Part shown: piece after piece, positions 1 through 7,829 of the stretch | How positions within the stretch are numbered: the stretch's first letter is position 1 | Layout: each line of letters opens with the position of its first letter | Assembly (NCBI GenBank): GCA_046049675.1 | Contig: JBJORA010000020.1 | Span: 1 to 14,579 of the forward strand | DNA length: 14,579 nucleotides | Reading direction: 5' to 3' | Source: CAIXQW01 sp046049675 | GTDB lineage: Bacteria; Bacteroidota; Bacteroidia; Chitinophagales; Chitinophagaceae | Notes under the pieces: model-generated | What the model was told of the DNA's origin: nothing | The model's input: only the letters and a program-made list of their open reading frames with translations | The model's database searches: none | Program-made: the position numbers and the translations under genes

Positions 1-506
1 ATCAAGTAGTAAACAATATTGCGCCAGTAAGCAGTTCTGACAATTGTGGTGTAGCTTCAATAACTTATGCAATTACTGGAGCAACCATAAAAGCGGACAC
101 AGCAGATGCAAGTGGAACGACGTTTAATGTTGGAACTTCAACAGTTACTTATACTGTAACTGATGTAAACGGCAATAGTTCTACTTGTGCGTTTACAGTT
201 ACGATAAATGATACGACCAAGCCAGTAATTGTTTGTCCTGCAAATGTTACGATGAGCAATATCTCAAACACATGTAATCAAGCAGTAAACAATATCGCGC
301 CAGTAAGCAGTTCAGACAATTGCGGTGTAGCTTCAATAACTTATGCAATTACTGGAGCAACCATAAAAGCGGACACAGCAGATGCAAGTGGAACGACGTT
401 TAATGTTGGCACATCAACTGTTACTTATACAGTAGCTGATGTAAATGGCAATAGTTCTACTTGTGCATTTACTGTGACAGTTAACGATACAACTAAGCCA
501 GTAATA
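1..506 (+). repeat. Tandem 276-bp HYR-domain repeat (two copies)
   Basis: Two in-frame 276-bp (92-codon) units lie head to tail, with unit boundaries near 1/277. Bases 48-133 and 324-409 are identical over 86 bp, synonymous sites included, while the flanking parts differ at scattered third positions. A third, much more diverged HYR-like unit follows to about 735. More copies probably lie upstream of the window. Confidence 0.85.
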
Positions 507-3296
507 CTTTGTAGTGCCGATACTTTAATTAGAGTGGCGTCAAGCAATTGCGTCGCGACTAATGTTAATTTAGCAATGCCTATAGTTAGCGACAACTGCG
601 GTATTTTATCATTAGTAAGTAATTACAATAATACAAATTTTAATAGTGGCGCCACTTTAATCACTTGGACGGCTACAGATATTAACGGCAATCTGAATTC
701 TTGTATTCAAAAAGTACATGTAGTGTGTAATGATACTATTTATGTACAGCCAAATACTTTAACAACGCCAGTAGTCGCTTGTGTTGTAATAAATGACATT
801 GATACCAATGGTGGACCAACGTTTTCATCTTGCGGCGTACCAACAGACTTTTCAATGAGTGGCTTTGATAACAATGGCTGCGTAACGTTTACGCCAAACG
901 GAAATCAAGATAATATTGCTGATACTACTTGTTTAGTTGTTTGTAATAATGGCATATGCGATACAACAATTGTAATTATACTGCCGAGTGCTAACATGCC
1001 ATTGCCAGACATAAATGGTGGATTTGTAAATACTTTTATTTCTGGCAGCGTAAATACTAATGATGAAAATATCCAAACAGGCTCAGCGTATGTAACACCA
1101 TTAGCAGGCAGCTCAAATCCTACAACAGCGGTTCCAACGATGAACGCAAATGGTACTTACACGTTTACAGCAACAACGCCTGGAACGTATAACTTCCAAG
1201 TGCCGATTGTATTACCAAGTGGCGATACAATCTATACACCATTAAGTATTACTGTAGTAGATCCTAATGATCCAAATAGTAATAATCCAATCTTAGGTAC
1301 AGACTTAGTTACCACACAAAATGGTGCAACAGTTACGATACCAACATTAGCAAATGATGTAAGTGGTAATCCTGGTATTGCATTAGTTCCAAGTACAACT
1401 GCAATCACAACAGCACCAGCAAATGGTACTGCAACTGTAAATACAACTACAGGCGAGATTACATATGTACCAAACGCGGGCTTCGCAGGAACAGATACGA
1501 TTCGTTACTCAGTAACAGATGCAGCAGGTAATACATCAACAGCCATCCAAGTGGTAACCGTACTTCCATTAAACGCACCGAATACAACTACTGCAGCAGA
1601 TGATATCAAGACAACACCAAATGGTATACTTGTATCTGGTAATGCTTTAGCAAATGATAACGATGCAGAAGGTGATACACAAGCTACACTTCCGCAAAAC
1701 TTTACAAATGCAAGTGGAACCTTTGTTATGGATGCAGCAGGTAACTACACGTTCACACCAGCACCAGGCTTCTCAGGTACTGTAGACTTCCCGTATACTG
1801 TGTTTGATAATGATGCTAATCCAGATAGTGCAAAAGCAACGATACATATTATTGTAGCACCGCCAACACCAACGCCAAATCCAGATATTAGTATTACTTG
1901 GACTAATGTTAGTGTGAATGGTAATGTTAGCACAAACGATTTAAATATTCCTACTGGTACAGTTTATGGTACACCAGCAGCTGTGGCAGGTACTACTTCC
2001 GTGCCAGTTGTAAATGCAGACGGAACCTATTCGTTCAGTAGTGCAACTGCAGGCGTATTTACATTTAAAGTGCCAATTATCTATCCAAATGGTAGAGTAG
2101 ATTCAATAGAATTGCAAATTTCAGTACTTGATAGCGCAAGTATCGTCAATCCAGCTGTAGCCAATACTGATATCGTGTCTACAGCTATTGATGTGCCTGT
2201 CACTATCAATACTTTAGCGAATGACGCGAGCGCGAATGAAGCAACAGGTGTGGGTATGAATCCATCAACTGTTACAGTTATCCAGTCGCCATCAAATGGT
2301 ACAACATCAGTTGATCCTATCACAGGAAACATTACTTACACACCTAATGCAGGATTTATCGGTGTAGATACAATTAGGTATTCTGTACAAGATAGTTTAG
2401 GTAATACTTTAGAAGCATACCAAATCATTACTGTTATAGATACTAGCGTAGCACCAAATACAACTACAGCTAGTGACGACTACAAAGCTGTAACTACAAT
2501 CAATCCAGTTACTGGCGATGCGCTTATTAATGATACTGACGCTGAGGGTGACGTACAAAGTGCAATTCCTCAAACTACGACTATTGCAGGTAAAGGTACC
2601 TTAGTACTAAATGCCAACGGAACATATACATTCACACCTGTGCCAGGCTTTGTAGGACCTGTTGAGTTCCCATATGAGATTATTGATGGTAGGGGAGCAC
2701 AAGCAAACGCAACATTGCACTTCTTAGTTAATACTAATAATGTGCCGCTTGCAGTTGTATTTACAAACTATTATGGTACGTCTGAAGATTGTAGAGCCGA
2801 GCTTAATTGGAGTGTTTCTAATACTGATAACTTAGAGTTGTTTGAAGTTTACGAAAGCACAAATGGTTCTGATTTTAGCCTTGTAAGAAATATTCCAGCT
2901 TCTGCTAATCAATTGAATTACACTGCTGCATTTGATAACTTACAAGGATTTAATCGCAGATACTACTTAGTAAAAGCTAAGCAGTTCAATGGCACCGTTT
3001 CATCAACGCAAGTCTTGGCATTAAATATTAATTGTACTTATGTTGATATCTTAGTATATCCAAACCCAGCAACGAATACAGTAAATATTGATGTACAAAA
3101 TGCAACAAACAATAGTAGGGCTGTTATACTTGTAAGAGATATGGTTGGCAAAACAGTGAGTATGTTGGAGGCAGATGTGCACCCTGGTATTTCAAACATA
3201 TTTAATATAGACGTTACTTCTTACGCGAATGGTCTATATAATTTCGAAGTTATTGTCGGCGATTATCAGAAGACCTTCCAAATCACCAAGCAATAG
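1..3296 (+). CDS. Giant repeat adhesin with HYR domains and T9SS C-terminal sorting domain (5' partial)
   Basis: This is a secreted or surface-attached multidomain protein whose start lies outside the window. The reading frame is open from base 3; the first in-frame ATG (252) lies inside a repeat and is not the true start. Domains in order are two nearly identical HYR-like domains (to about 506), a divergent third (to about 735), a Cys-rich module with a CNNGICDTT motif (to about 985), two copies of a 292-residue super-repeat (1005-2741), and an Ig/FN3-like domain with a CRAELNWSV strand (about 2750-3030). The C-terminus has VYPNPATNTVNI followed by NGLYNFEV and a basic tail, the layout of a T9SS type A sorting domain. 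Known members of this family are exported by type IX secretion and anchored at, or released from, the outer membrane. An adhesion role is inferred from the domains. The gene ends at TAG 3294-3296 and is followed by a pseudogene. Confidence 0.9.
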   Translation, partial: QVVNNIAPVSSSDNCGVASITYAITGATIKADTADASGTTFNVGTSTVTYTVTDVNGNSSTCAFTVTINDTTKPVIVCPANVTMSNISNTCNQAVNNIAPVSSSDNCGVASITYAITGATIKADTADASGTTFNVGTSTVTYTVADVNGNSSTCAFTVTVNDTTKPVILCSADTLIRVASSNCVATNVNLAMPIVSDNCGILSLVSNYNNTNFNSGATLITWTATDINGNLNSCIQKVHVVCNDTIYVQPNTLTTPVVACVVINDIDTNGGPTFSSCGVPTDFSMSGFDNNGCVTFTPNGNQDNIADTTCLVVCNNGICDTTIVIILPSANMPLPDINGGFVNTFISGSVNTNDENIQTGSAYVTPLAGSSNPTTAVPTMNANGTYTFTATTPGTYNFQVPIVLPSGDTIYTPLSITVVDPNDPNSNNPILGTDLVTTQNGATVTIPTLANDVSGNPGIALVPSTTAITTAPANGTATVNTTTGEITYVPNAGFAGTDTIRYSVTDAAGNTSTAIQVVTVLPLNAPNTTTAADDIKTTPNGILVSGNALANDNDAEGDTQATLPQNFTNASGTFVMDAAGNYTFTPAPGFSGTVDFPYTVFDNDANPDSAKATIHIIVAPPTPTPNPDISITWTNVSVNGNVSTNDLNIPTGTVYGTPAAVAGTTSVPVVNADGTYSFSSATAGVFTFKVPIIYPNGRVDSIELQISVLDSASIVNPAVANTDIVSTAIDVPVTINTLANDASANEATGVGMNPSTVTVIQSPSNGTTSVDPITGNITYTPNAGFIGVDTIRYSVQDSLGNTLEAYQIITVIDTSVAPNTTTASDDYKAVTTINPVTGDALINDTDAEGDVQSAIPQTTTIAGKGTLVLNANGTYTFTPVPGFVGPVEFPYEIIDGRGAQANATLHFLVNTNNVPLAVVFTNYYGTSEDCRAELNWSVSNTDNLELFEVYESTNGSDFSLVRNIPASANQLNYTAAFDNLQGFNRRYYLVKAKQFNGTVSSTQVLALNINCTYVDILVYPNPATNTVNIDVQNATNNSRAVILVRDMVGKTVSMLEADVHPGISNIFNIDVTSYANGLYNFEVIVGDYQKTFQITKQ
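1005..2741 (+). repeat. Two copies of an 876-bp three-module super-repeat in the adhesin
   Basis: The segment starting PDINGGFVNT (1005) and the one starting PDISITWTNV (1881) share the same order of three modules. These are an N-x-S-V-x-T-N-D strand-rich module, a module with TLANDxS and TYxPNAGFxGxDTIRYSV, and a module with ALxNDxDAEGD and TFTPxPGFxGxVxFPY. The offset is exactly 876 bp (292 codons). The copies are clear at protein level but strongly diverged in DNA, so this duplication is much older than the HYR repeat upstream. The NDxDAEGD-type motifs are typical of calcium-binding cadherin-like or Big-type folds. Confidence 0.8.
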
Positions 3297-3304
3297 GAAA
3301 CTAG

Positions 3305-3556
3305 GCTATCACGCTAAACCTAAATAACACTTACACGAAACAAGAAGTCTTCATTGGACCAGGCGCTAAGCAAAAGGCTTAAAGTGAATCCGGGAAAATA
3401 GAGTGGAGTACAAGTGGCGATTCTATTGCACTAAATGCTGGTACAGGCTATACTTATTTCAAAGTTGGTGAAAATATGCTACTCGCTGCGGAACATAATG
3501 GTAAACCAATTAGTACGGTCTATCAAAACAGGTATGTGCTATATAAGAAGCGGTAG
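3305..3556 (+). pseudogene. Decayed NlpE-like (copper-resistance/envelope-stress lipoprotein) domain, C-terminal half
   Basis: The frame starting at 3305 reads AITLNLNNTYTKQEVF, then an in-frame TAA at 3380-3382, then SESGKIEW, a strand, YFKVGEN, HNGKPI and YVLYKK, ending at TAG 3554-3556. This matches the known NlpE N-terminal-domain pattern: TLTLN..TYT, ESGxxxW, a K/YKVGENKL-type strand, DGKPI and YVLxK. The first half of the domain, with the signal peptide, lipobox and CxxC motif, is absent: a stop (TAG 3302-3304) and the adhesin's stop lie immediately upstream. Length, position and the internal stop indicate a truncated, non-functional copy. The assignment rests on motif recognition without a database search. 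The remnant ends two bases before the last codon of the convergent gene at 3559. Confidence 0.7.
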
Positions 3557-3558
3557 TA

Positions 3559-4461
3559 CTAAGTCCACGGTATTGTTGACCTTACTCTACCTTTTACAGT
3601 TGGTAGTTTTTCAATAACTTCATCTTCGCTAATTAACAAATTAGGAAGTTTGATCACACTTCCATCCTTTAGAATTAAGCCAGTCAATGCAAAACCCCTT
3701 GTGAATGAACGTTGACCTTGCTTTTGCTTGATAATATATTCTCTAATAAAACTTTTATCGTACACGCTCATATCAAATTCGTCGCCGTAACTAAATGTAC
3801 TGCTGCCTTTACTCAAGATTAAGCATTTGCCTCTAGCAATTCGCTGATGTTCAATGAACAGAATCAATTTTGTCCAAAAGCCTACAACTAGCAAGACAAT
3901 AAAGATCAAAGCTGCTAGGCCAATAAAATTAATGTTTTCAAAGCTTTGACCTAAAGTTGAACAGTAGCAAATTATGGCAACGCTTATAAGGTCAAGTATT
4001 GTCTGATGCACGAAAAAAACGAAATTTGACTTTGTACTTGTGGTATACTTAAAGCTTTTACTAATAAAGTGCTTTGAAATATTTCGCGCAAAAGTGTTTT
4101 CCTTCCTAAAAGCACTAACATCAAATTCATCTTGCGTAAAGTATGCTGCAATATAGGCCTTGGCATCTGCTGAGTTATTAAGAGATTTTACAAAGAGTTC
4201 TTTCCGACTATTGTAATAGTACAGCGCATATTGCTTATTGTAATAGCAAGCATATTTTAGGTAGCTACCGTCGTCACCTTCTATAATTACTGATGGCCCA
4301 GTTAAACCGATTTCAATCTTTTCTCTCTGCTCTCGCCACGGGAAATTTTCAATTAATGCAATCGTCTCTTCATAAGTTCTCAATTGCGCATCTACAAATT
4401 CACCATGCTCAAAATTGTTGTATTGAAGTTTGGAGATTAGTTGTCGCATTGCATTTTTCAC
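3559..4461 (-). CDS. Hypothetical two-helix membrane protein, 300 residues
   Basis: I do not recognise this family. The product has a soluble N-terminal part (1-145) rich in Tyr, Glu and Asp, including IEGDDGSYLKYACYYNK and an acidic FTQDEFDVSAF stretch. A helical hairpin follows, with membrane segments at about 146-168 and 178-203 and no signal peptide. The C-terminal part (204-300) is mainly beta, with GKCLILSKGSSTFSYGDEFD and LILKDGSVIKLPN, which could be a small PH-like or similar barrel domain. The predicted topology therefore has both soluble ends on the same side of the membrane. The ATG at 4461 follows a good TATATTTG promoter box by about 30 bp, so the gene is probably transcribed on its own. 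Its stop codon is nearly touching the NlpE remnant. An ATG at residue 5 is an alternative start. Function is unknown. Confidence 0.75.
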   Translation of the reverse strand: MKNAMRQLISKLQYNNFEHGEFVDAQLRTYEETIALIENFPWREQREKIEIGLTGPSVIIEGDDGSYLKYACYYNKQYALYYYNSRKELFVKSLNNSADAKAYIAAYFTQDEFDVSAFRKENTFARNISKHFISKSFKYTTSTKSNFVFFVHQTILDLISVAIICYCSTLGQSFENINFIGLAALIFIVLLVVGFWTKLILFIEHQRIARGKCLILSKGSSTFSYGDEFDMSVYDKSFIREYIIKQKQGQRSFTRGFALTGLILKDGSVIKLPNLLISEDEVIEKLPTVKGRVRSTIPWT

Positions 4462-4492
4462 CAGGCAGCAAATACATGTGCCCAGGTGTATG

Positions 4493-4500
4493 CAAATATA
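4493..4500 (-). promoter_or_regulatory. Bacteroidota -7 promoter box (TATATTTG) for the 300-residue membrane protein
   Basis: Read on the minus strand, TATATTTG matches the TAnnTTTG -7 consensus exactly and gives a predicted 5' leader of roughly 25 nt before the ATG at 4461. No TTG -33 box is found at ideal spacing; the closest TTTTG lies only about 10 bp upstream. Confidence 0.45.
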
Positions 4501-4537
4501 AATGAAAATGCAAAAGCTTAGCTTATCGCGGCGTCAC

Positions 4538-6214
4538 TTAAAACGTCCTACTCAAAAACTCAAGTGCATTACCACCAAAAATCTTATTTGCCAACTCCGT
4601 CGAAGTGTAGTTGCCCATCATAGCACGCTGCTCAGCAACCGTCAACACTGCCTCATGCGTTGGACTATCATACAGCTTTATATCTTCTGGCATTTGCAAG
4701 TAGGCATCCACTTGGGCTTTTAATGCGCCAAGGCTTCGTGCAGTAGGGCAGTTCTTGAGGTGATTAATAATGCCATCAAAATCACTGCCAATGCTAAATA
4801 TATCCCAAGCTTCTTGCAAACGACTACTCGGCACACCGCCCAAGCGCAACTCATCTATCGCGGCAAAAAAGTTAGCGCAAATAATTTTGGCATACACATA
4901 ATTCGATTCGTCTCTGCTTTCGCCTGGATGCGTGCGACGCTCAAGCTCACGCACTGCCAACGGCCCCATAATGCGCTTGCTATCTAGCTGCAAACCAATA
5001 AGCCCTTTACTGTTGAATATTTCTAGTAAATCTGTGCGACAAAGATTGATACTATTTTCGTGCAAATAGTATAAGCCATCATCAAAGCGCCTACCTCCAA
5101 TTTCTTTGCTATTAATGCGCACATAGTTAATCCACTCATCGAGGCTACTAAAGCTCATATTAATGCCGGTGTGGCTGCACATAATTGGCTTACGAGCAAC
5201 AGTGGCATTGCTTTTTCTAAAGGCATAAAAGTCTTTTCGGCATTGCGGACTCATATGCTTAATGTCTACCACTGCATTCAAGCGATTGGCACGCGTAATT
5301 TCCACAAGTGTTTCTTTACCAGTGCGTGTAAGGCCAAGGTTTAGGCCTTCTTCTTGATTAACTAATGTGCCAACTAGTTTTTGCAAGCTGCGTGCATGTC
5401 CTCCCAAGCCATTCCAAAAATGATGTAGTAGTCCTACACTAAAGATTGGCGCAGTTGCCGCATGCTTATCTACAAAGTCTTTGATATTATTAGCGATTGT
5501 AGTTGTTTGCTGCGCATTATTAATGTCGATATCAATATTAGGCGGGCTTACATGTGCAGCTGCAAGGTCGTTGCGCATTGGCATTTTATCAAATACATGG
5601 GCACCCTCTATATTGATGATAACGCTAAGGTTGCGATCATCTTGCAAGAAGGTTTCAAGTTCTGAATAATTGCGAGGGAAACGCACTTTGTACGTTACAC
5701 CATTGATTGTTCGCGGTGCATTTTTGATAGTGCTATGCGTTAAATACCTAAATTCTGGTACAAAGCACTCGCTGTAATAATTGTTGAGCACACTCTGCAA
5801 GGTTTTTATTTCACCAACACTAAAACCCGTTAGTGCATTCACAAGATTCGGTGAAAGTAGCTTTTCATTTGAAGGGCCGCTGCGACGCAATAATCCACGC
5901 AAGTTTTCTAGTGCACCAAGATCTTTTTGATTAAGCAACAAAAAACCCTTTTCGGCAGGTGTAAGCGATACAAACGCTACGCGTGCACCGCCTAAATACA
6001 AGTCGTCAAAATTGCTTTGATAGCGCAGTAGCACTTGTGATGCACGGCTTATAAAACTTGATAGTAGGTCTAGTAAATTACTGCTGATGTTGAAGCTGCG
6101 ATTGGCGTGCGGGGAATGTCTATTGCCAGCGCGGCCACTCATAAATGGTTTACTACTGCTATGACAATGTGTGTCAATTAAAAATTGTACTTGGTGAGAA
6201 ATTGGAGATGGCAT
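4538..6214 (-). CDS. Membrane dipeptidase-like (peptidase M19 family) metalloenzyme, enlarged
   Basis: This is a probable zinc-dependent amidohydrolase-fold enzyme related to M19 dipeptidases. Visible motifs are IDTHCH (14-18), NIEGAH (201-206), LLHHFWN (262-268), VDIKHMS (316-322), CSHTGIN (346-352) and SIGSDFDG (474-481), ending with NKIFGGNALEFL. These correspond in order to the family's metal and catalytic sites: HxD, Glu, two His, and the GSDFDG Asp. The metal-site motif is HxH (H16, H18) rather than the usual HxD. At 558 residues it is clearly longer than typical M19 enzymes (about 320-400), with the extra length between motif 1 and EGAH (residues 20-200) and near 350-470. There is no signal peptide, so it should be cytoplasmic. 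The start at 6214 has no Shine-Dalgarno site but lies about 30 bp after a TACATTTG box. The true substrate is unknown; dipeptide cleavage is only a family-level guess. Confidence 0.8.
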   Translation of the reverse strand: MPSPISHQVQFLIDTHCHSSSKPFMSGRAGNRHSPHANRSFNISSNLLDLLSSFISRASQVLLRYQSNFDDLYLGGARVAFVSLTPAEKGFLLLNQKDLGALENLRGLLRRSGPSNEKLLSPNLVNALTGFSVGEIKTLQSVLNNYYSECFVPEFRYLTHSTIKNAPRTINGVTYKVRFPRNYSELETFLQDDRNLSVIINIEGAHVFDKMPMRNDLAAAHVSPPNIDIDINNAQQTTTIANNIKDFVDKHAATAPIFSVGLLHHFWNGLGGHARSLQKLVGTLVNQEEGLNLGLTRTGKETLVEITRANRLNAVVDIKHMSPQCRKDFYAFRKSNATVARKPIMCSHTGINMSFSSLDEWINYVRINSKEIGGRRFDDGLYYLHENSINLCRTDLLEIFNSKGLIGLQLDSKRIMGPLAVRELERRTHPGESRDESNYVYAKIICANFFAAIDELRLGGVPSSRLQEAWDIFSIGSDFDGIINHLKNCPTARSLGALKAQVDAYLQMPEDIKLYDSPTHEAVLTVAEQRAMMGNYTSTELANKIFGGNALEFLSRTF

Positions 6215-6243
6215 AAATAAATTTACTTTAAACGGTTATCTCA

Positions 6244-6269
6244 CAAATGTAGTGGTTCCGTTCTACAAA
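6244..6269 (-). promoter_or_regulatory. Candidate Bacteroidota promoter for the M19-like gene
   Basis: On the minus strand, TACATTTG (6251-6244) matches the TAnnTTTG -7 box exactly. A TTTG (6269-6266) lies 14 bp upstream, which is shorter than the usual 17-23 bp spacing. The implied leader before the ATG at 6214 is about 23 nt. The -7 box is convincing; the -33 box is doubtful. Confidence 0.4.
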
Positions 6270-6346
6270 TCGGATAACTAAATCTAGCTACAACTTTAAT
6301 AAGGCTGTAAATTTATTTAATTCGCCAGTACAGGCTGCTTTTGCCC

Positions 6347-7180
6347 TTACTCTGTTACCTGCTCAAGCATTACTAGCAGATTACCCGCTTCATCCTCTAA
6401 ATAAGCTTTATTGCCTTCAATGCGCATTTTGCGAGCGAGGCGTAGATTCTCAACTAAGCCATTTTCAGCATCGCTACTTGGTCCGTCACAAGCCATTTTC
6501 GTAGACAACAATTGATCAAACTTTATGGTACTACGTGAGCGAACTAAGCTACCACCCATTCGATTGCAACCTGTATAGGCTGTAAAATTATCGCCATTTA
6601 GTTCTAGCGAAGTCTCTATCATATTCCGCTCAACCATGGTGCCATTTTCCATTTGCATAATAATGCGGTACTTACTACTACTCATTGGTGCATCTGTTGC
6701 TTGATCTTTTTTAAGAATAATAGGTGTGGTTCTTTGTTCTGATGGTGGAGGTACAAAATATGCACTCAACATTAGCTTCGTTCCTTGATACAGATTTAAG
6801 GTATCGCCAACTTTCTTGTAACGATTGCATTTCTTCATGGCAGCAATCATGCTAAGTGCCGCGGCATTGTCAGGGTGTGCCTTACTCTGTTTGGTTTTTT
6901 TTACTGTGCCCTTACCAACTTTAAACTCACCTTTCGTACTAAAATTACACTGCGTGGTGTAAGTATAGTCACCGCACATGTATTTAAGGCTTCCTGTCGA
7001 TCTAGTGTATTGTATATCGTTACTAGCCTTTACGGTGGTATTCTTTAGGCTGTAATTCTTATTAATAACGTACATGCCATCTGCAACCACAGCAGGACTA
7101 ACTCGCCTAGCATATGCATTAGCTGCTACTATCATTGTCATCAAAGCCAAGCAGCTTAGAAATCTATAAACTTTTGCCAT
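6347..7180 (-). CDS. Secreted protein with two META-like domains (META/HslJ family)
   Basis: The product has 277 residues with an N-terminal signal peptide (hydrophobic core about 7-20, cleavage near ANA-YA at 22-24). The second half (about 168-275) is a recognisable META (HslJ) domain: TGCNRMGGS (203-211), an IKFDQLLSTKMAC strand (219-231), a helix with ENLRLARKMRI, and GNKAYLEDEAGNLLVML. The first half (about 66-141) repeats the same pattern in degenerate form: YTTQCNFSTKGEF, VKKTKQ, an Ala/Met-rich helix, then GDTLNLYQGTKLMLSA, suggesting an ancient duplicated domain. META domains occur in envelope proteins such as E. coli HslJ, linked to heat shock and novobiocin resistance; the molecular role is poorly known. 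Start codon ATG 7180-7178 fits the signal peptide. The gene is divergent from the small secreted protein at 7404. Confidence 0.8.
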   Translation of the reverse strand: MAKVYRFLSCLALMTMIVAANAYARRVSPAVVADGMYVINKNYSLKNTTVKASNDIQYTRSTGSLKYMCGDYTYTTQCNFSTKGEFKVGKGTVKKTKQSKAHPDNAAALSMIAAMKKCNRYKKVGDTLNLYQGTKLMLSAYFVPPPSEQRTTPIILKKDQATDAPMSSSKYRIIMQMENGTMVERNMIETSLELNGDNFTAYTGCNRMGGSLVRSRSTIKFDQLLSTKMACDGPSSDAENGLVENLRLARKMRIEGNKAYLEDEAGNLLVMLEQVTE

Positions 7181-7304
7181 GTCTGCAAATTACGCTGTTT
7201 ATCCAATTAGGTTCAATTATTGTGCCAGTATTGTAGTATGCATTTTGTTATAGACTAATTCCTGCACTTTTAGCAAATATTCACATCGTGTGCGCAAACC
7301 TTGC

Positions 7305-7335
7305 TTGACTTTGCCACGTCTATTTAGTAACTTCG
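7305..7335 (+). promoter_or_regulatory. Candidate promoter for the small secreted protein
   Basis: TTG (7305-7307), a 20-bp spacer and TAACTTCG (7328-7335) fit the Bacteroidota -33/-7 layout, with one mismatch in the -7 box (TAnnTTTG). The implied leader to ATG 7404 is about 60 nt. Confidence 0.3.
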
Positions 7336-7403
7336 CCTGGCTTGGCTGTGTGCTGCTGCACAAAAATGCAACCATTGCAGGTTTATATAGGTCTAAAAAG
7401 AGC

Positions 7404-7769
7404 ATGTTCAAAAAATTATTAAGCACCGCCATCATCATTTGTGCATCAATGTGCCTAACCGCACAAACCACCGACGCTAAGCAACGCGTTAAGGCAGAAG
7501 ACAGCATTACGCATATGGCTGCACAACTTAACCAGTACTGCAAAATAGAGCGCGAACGCATCCAAGATATTGCCTTTCAATTAGCCAAATTAGAGATGCT
7601 TCGCATAGACTTAGTCGCTAAATGCAAAAAGGATCAAGCCAAAATCGACAATGCTAATAAGCGCTTCGAAGGCGAAAAGCGCAAGATTTTGCAAAGAATT
7701 CTGCCAGAAGCTTGCTACAGAGCGCTGCCTGTGACATATATTCAGAAATTGGCCGCACCAGCTAGCTAA
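7404..7769 (+). CDS. Small secreted helical protein, 121 residues
   Basis: I place the start at ATG 7404 because it opens a textbook signal peptide (MFKKLLSTAIIICASMCLTAQ). The longer frame from 7290 would put unrelated sequence in front of that signal and run through the likely promoter. The mature part is highly charged and almost entirely alpha-helical (about 30-105), with heptad-like hydrophobic spacing (QLAKLEMLRIDLV), and ends with FEGEKRKILQRILPEACYRAL. That tail faintly resembles the helix-LTxxQ-helix ends of Spy/CpxP-type periplasmic chaperones, but the LTxxQ motif itself is not present, so I do not assign the family. Four Cys residues remain, one of them in the signal region. It is probably periplasmic. 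No co-transcribed neighbour is evident; rpoD starts 134 bp downstream. Confidence 0.65.
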   Translation: MFKKLLSTAIIICASMCLTAQTTDAKQRVKAEDSITHMAAQLNQYCKIERERIQDIAFQLAKLEMLRIDLVAKCKKDQAKIDNANKRFEGEKRKILQRILPEACYRALPVTYIQKLAAPAS

Positions 7770-7829
7770 TTCGCTTAAAACTAATGATATTAAGTCAAAA
7801 AACGAATAAAATATAGTTAATTAGCCTCT

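Noticed and set aside
1..506. CRISPR-like array from regular repeats at the window start
   Set aside because: The repeats are 276 bp, in frame and encode protein domains; there are no short repeats with unique spacers anywhere in the window.
3435..3617. A 60-codon plus-strand open frame downstream of the adhesin
   Set aside because: It lies in a different frame from the recognisable NlpE-like remnant and overlaps the end of the convergent gene.
7290..7403. N-terminal extension of the small secreted protein
   Set aside because: The extension precedes a complete signal peptide and overlaps the likely promoter, so ATG 7404 is the better start.
7290..7561. Minus-strand 114-codon frame (7217-7561) opposite the small secreted protein
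   Set aside because: It has no signal or domain, overlaps the divergent promoter region and runs antisense to a gene with a clear signal peptide.
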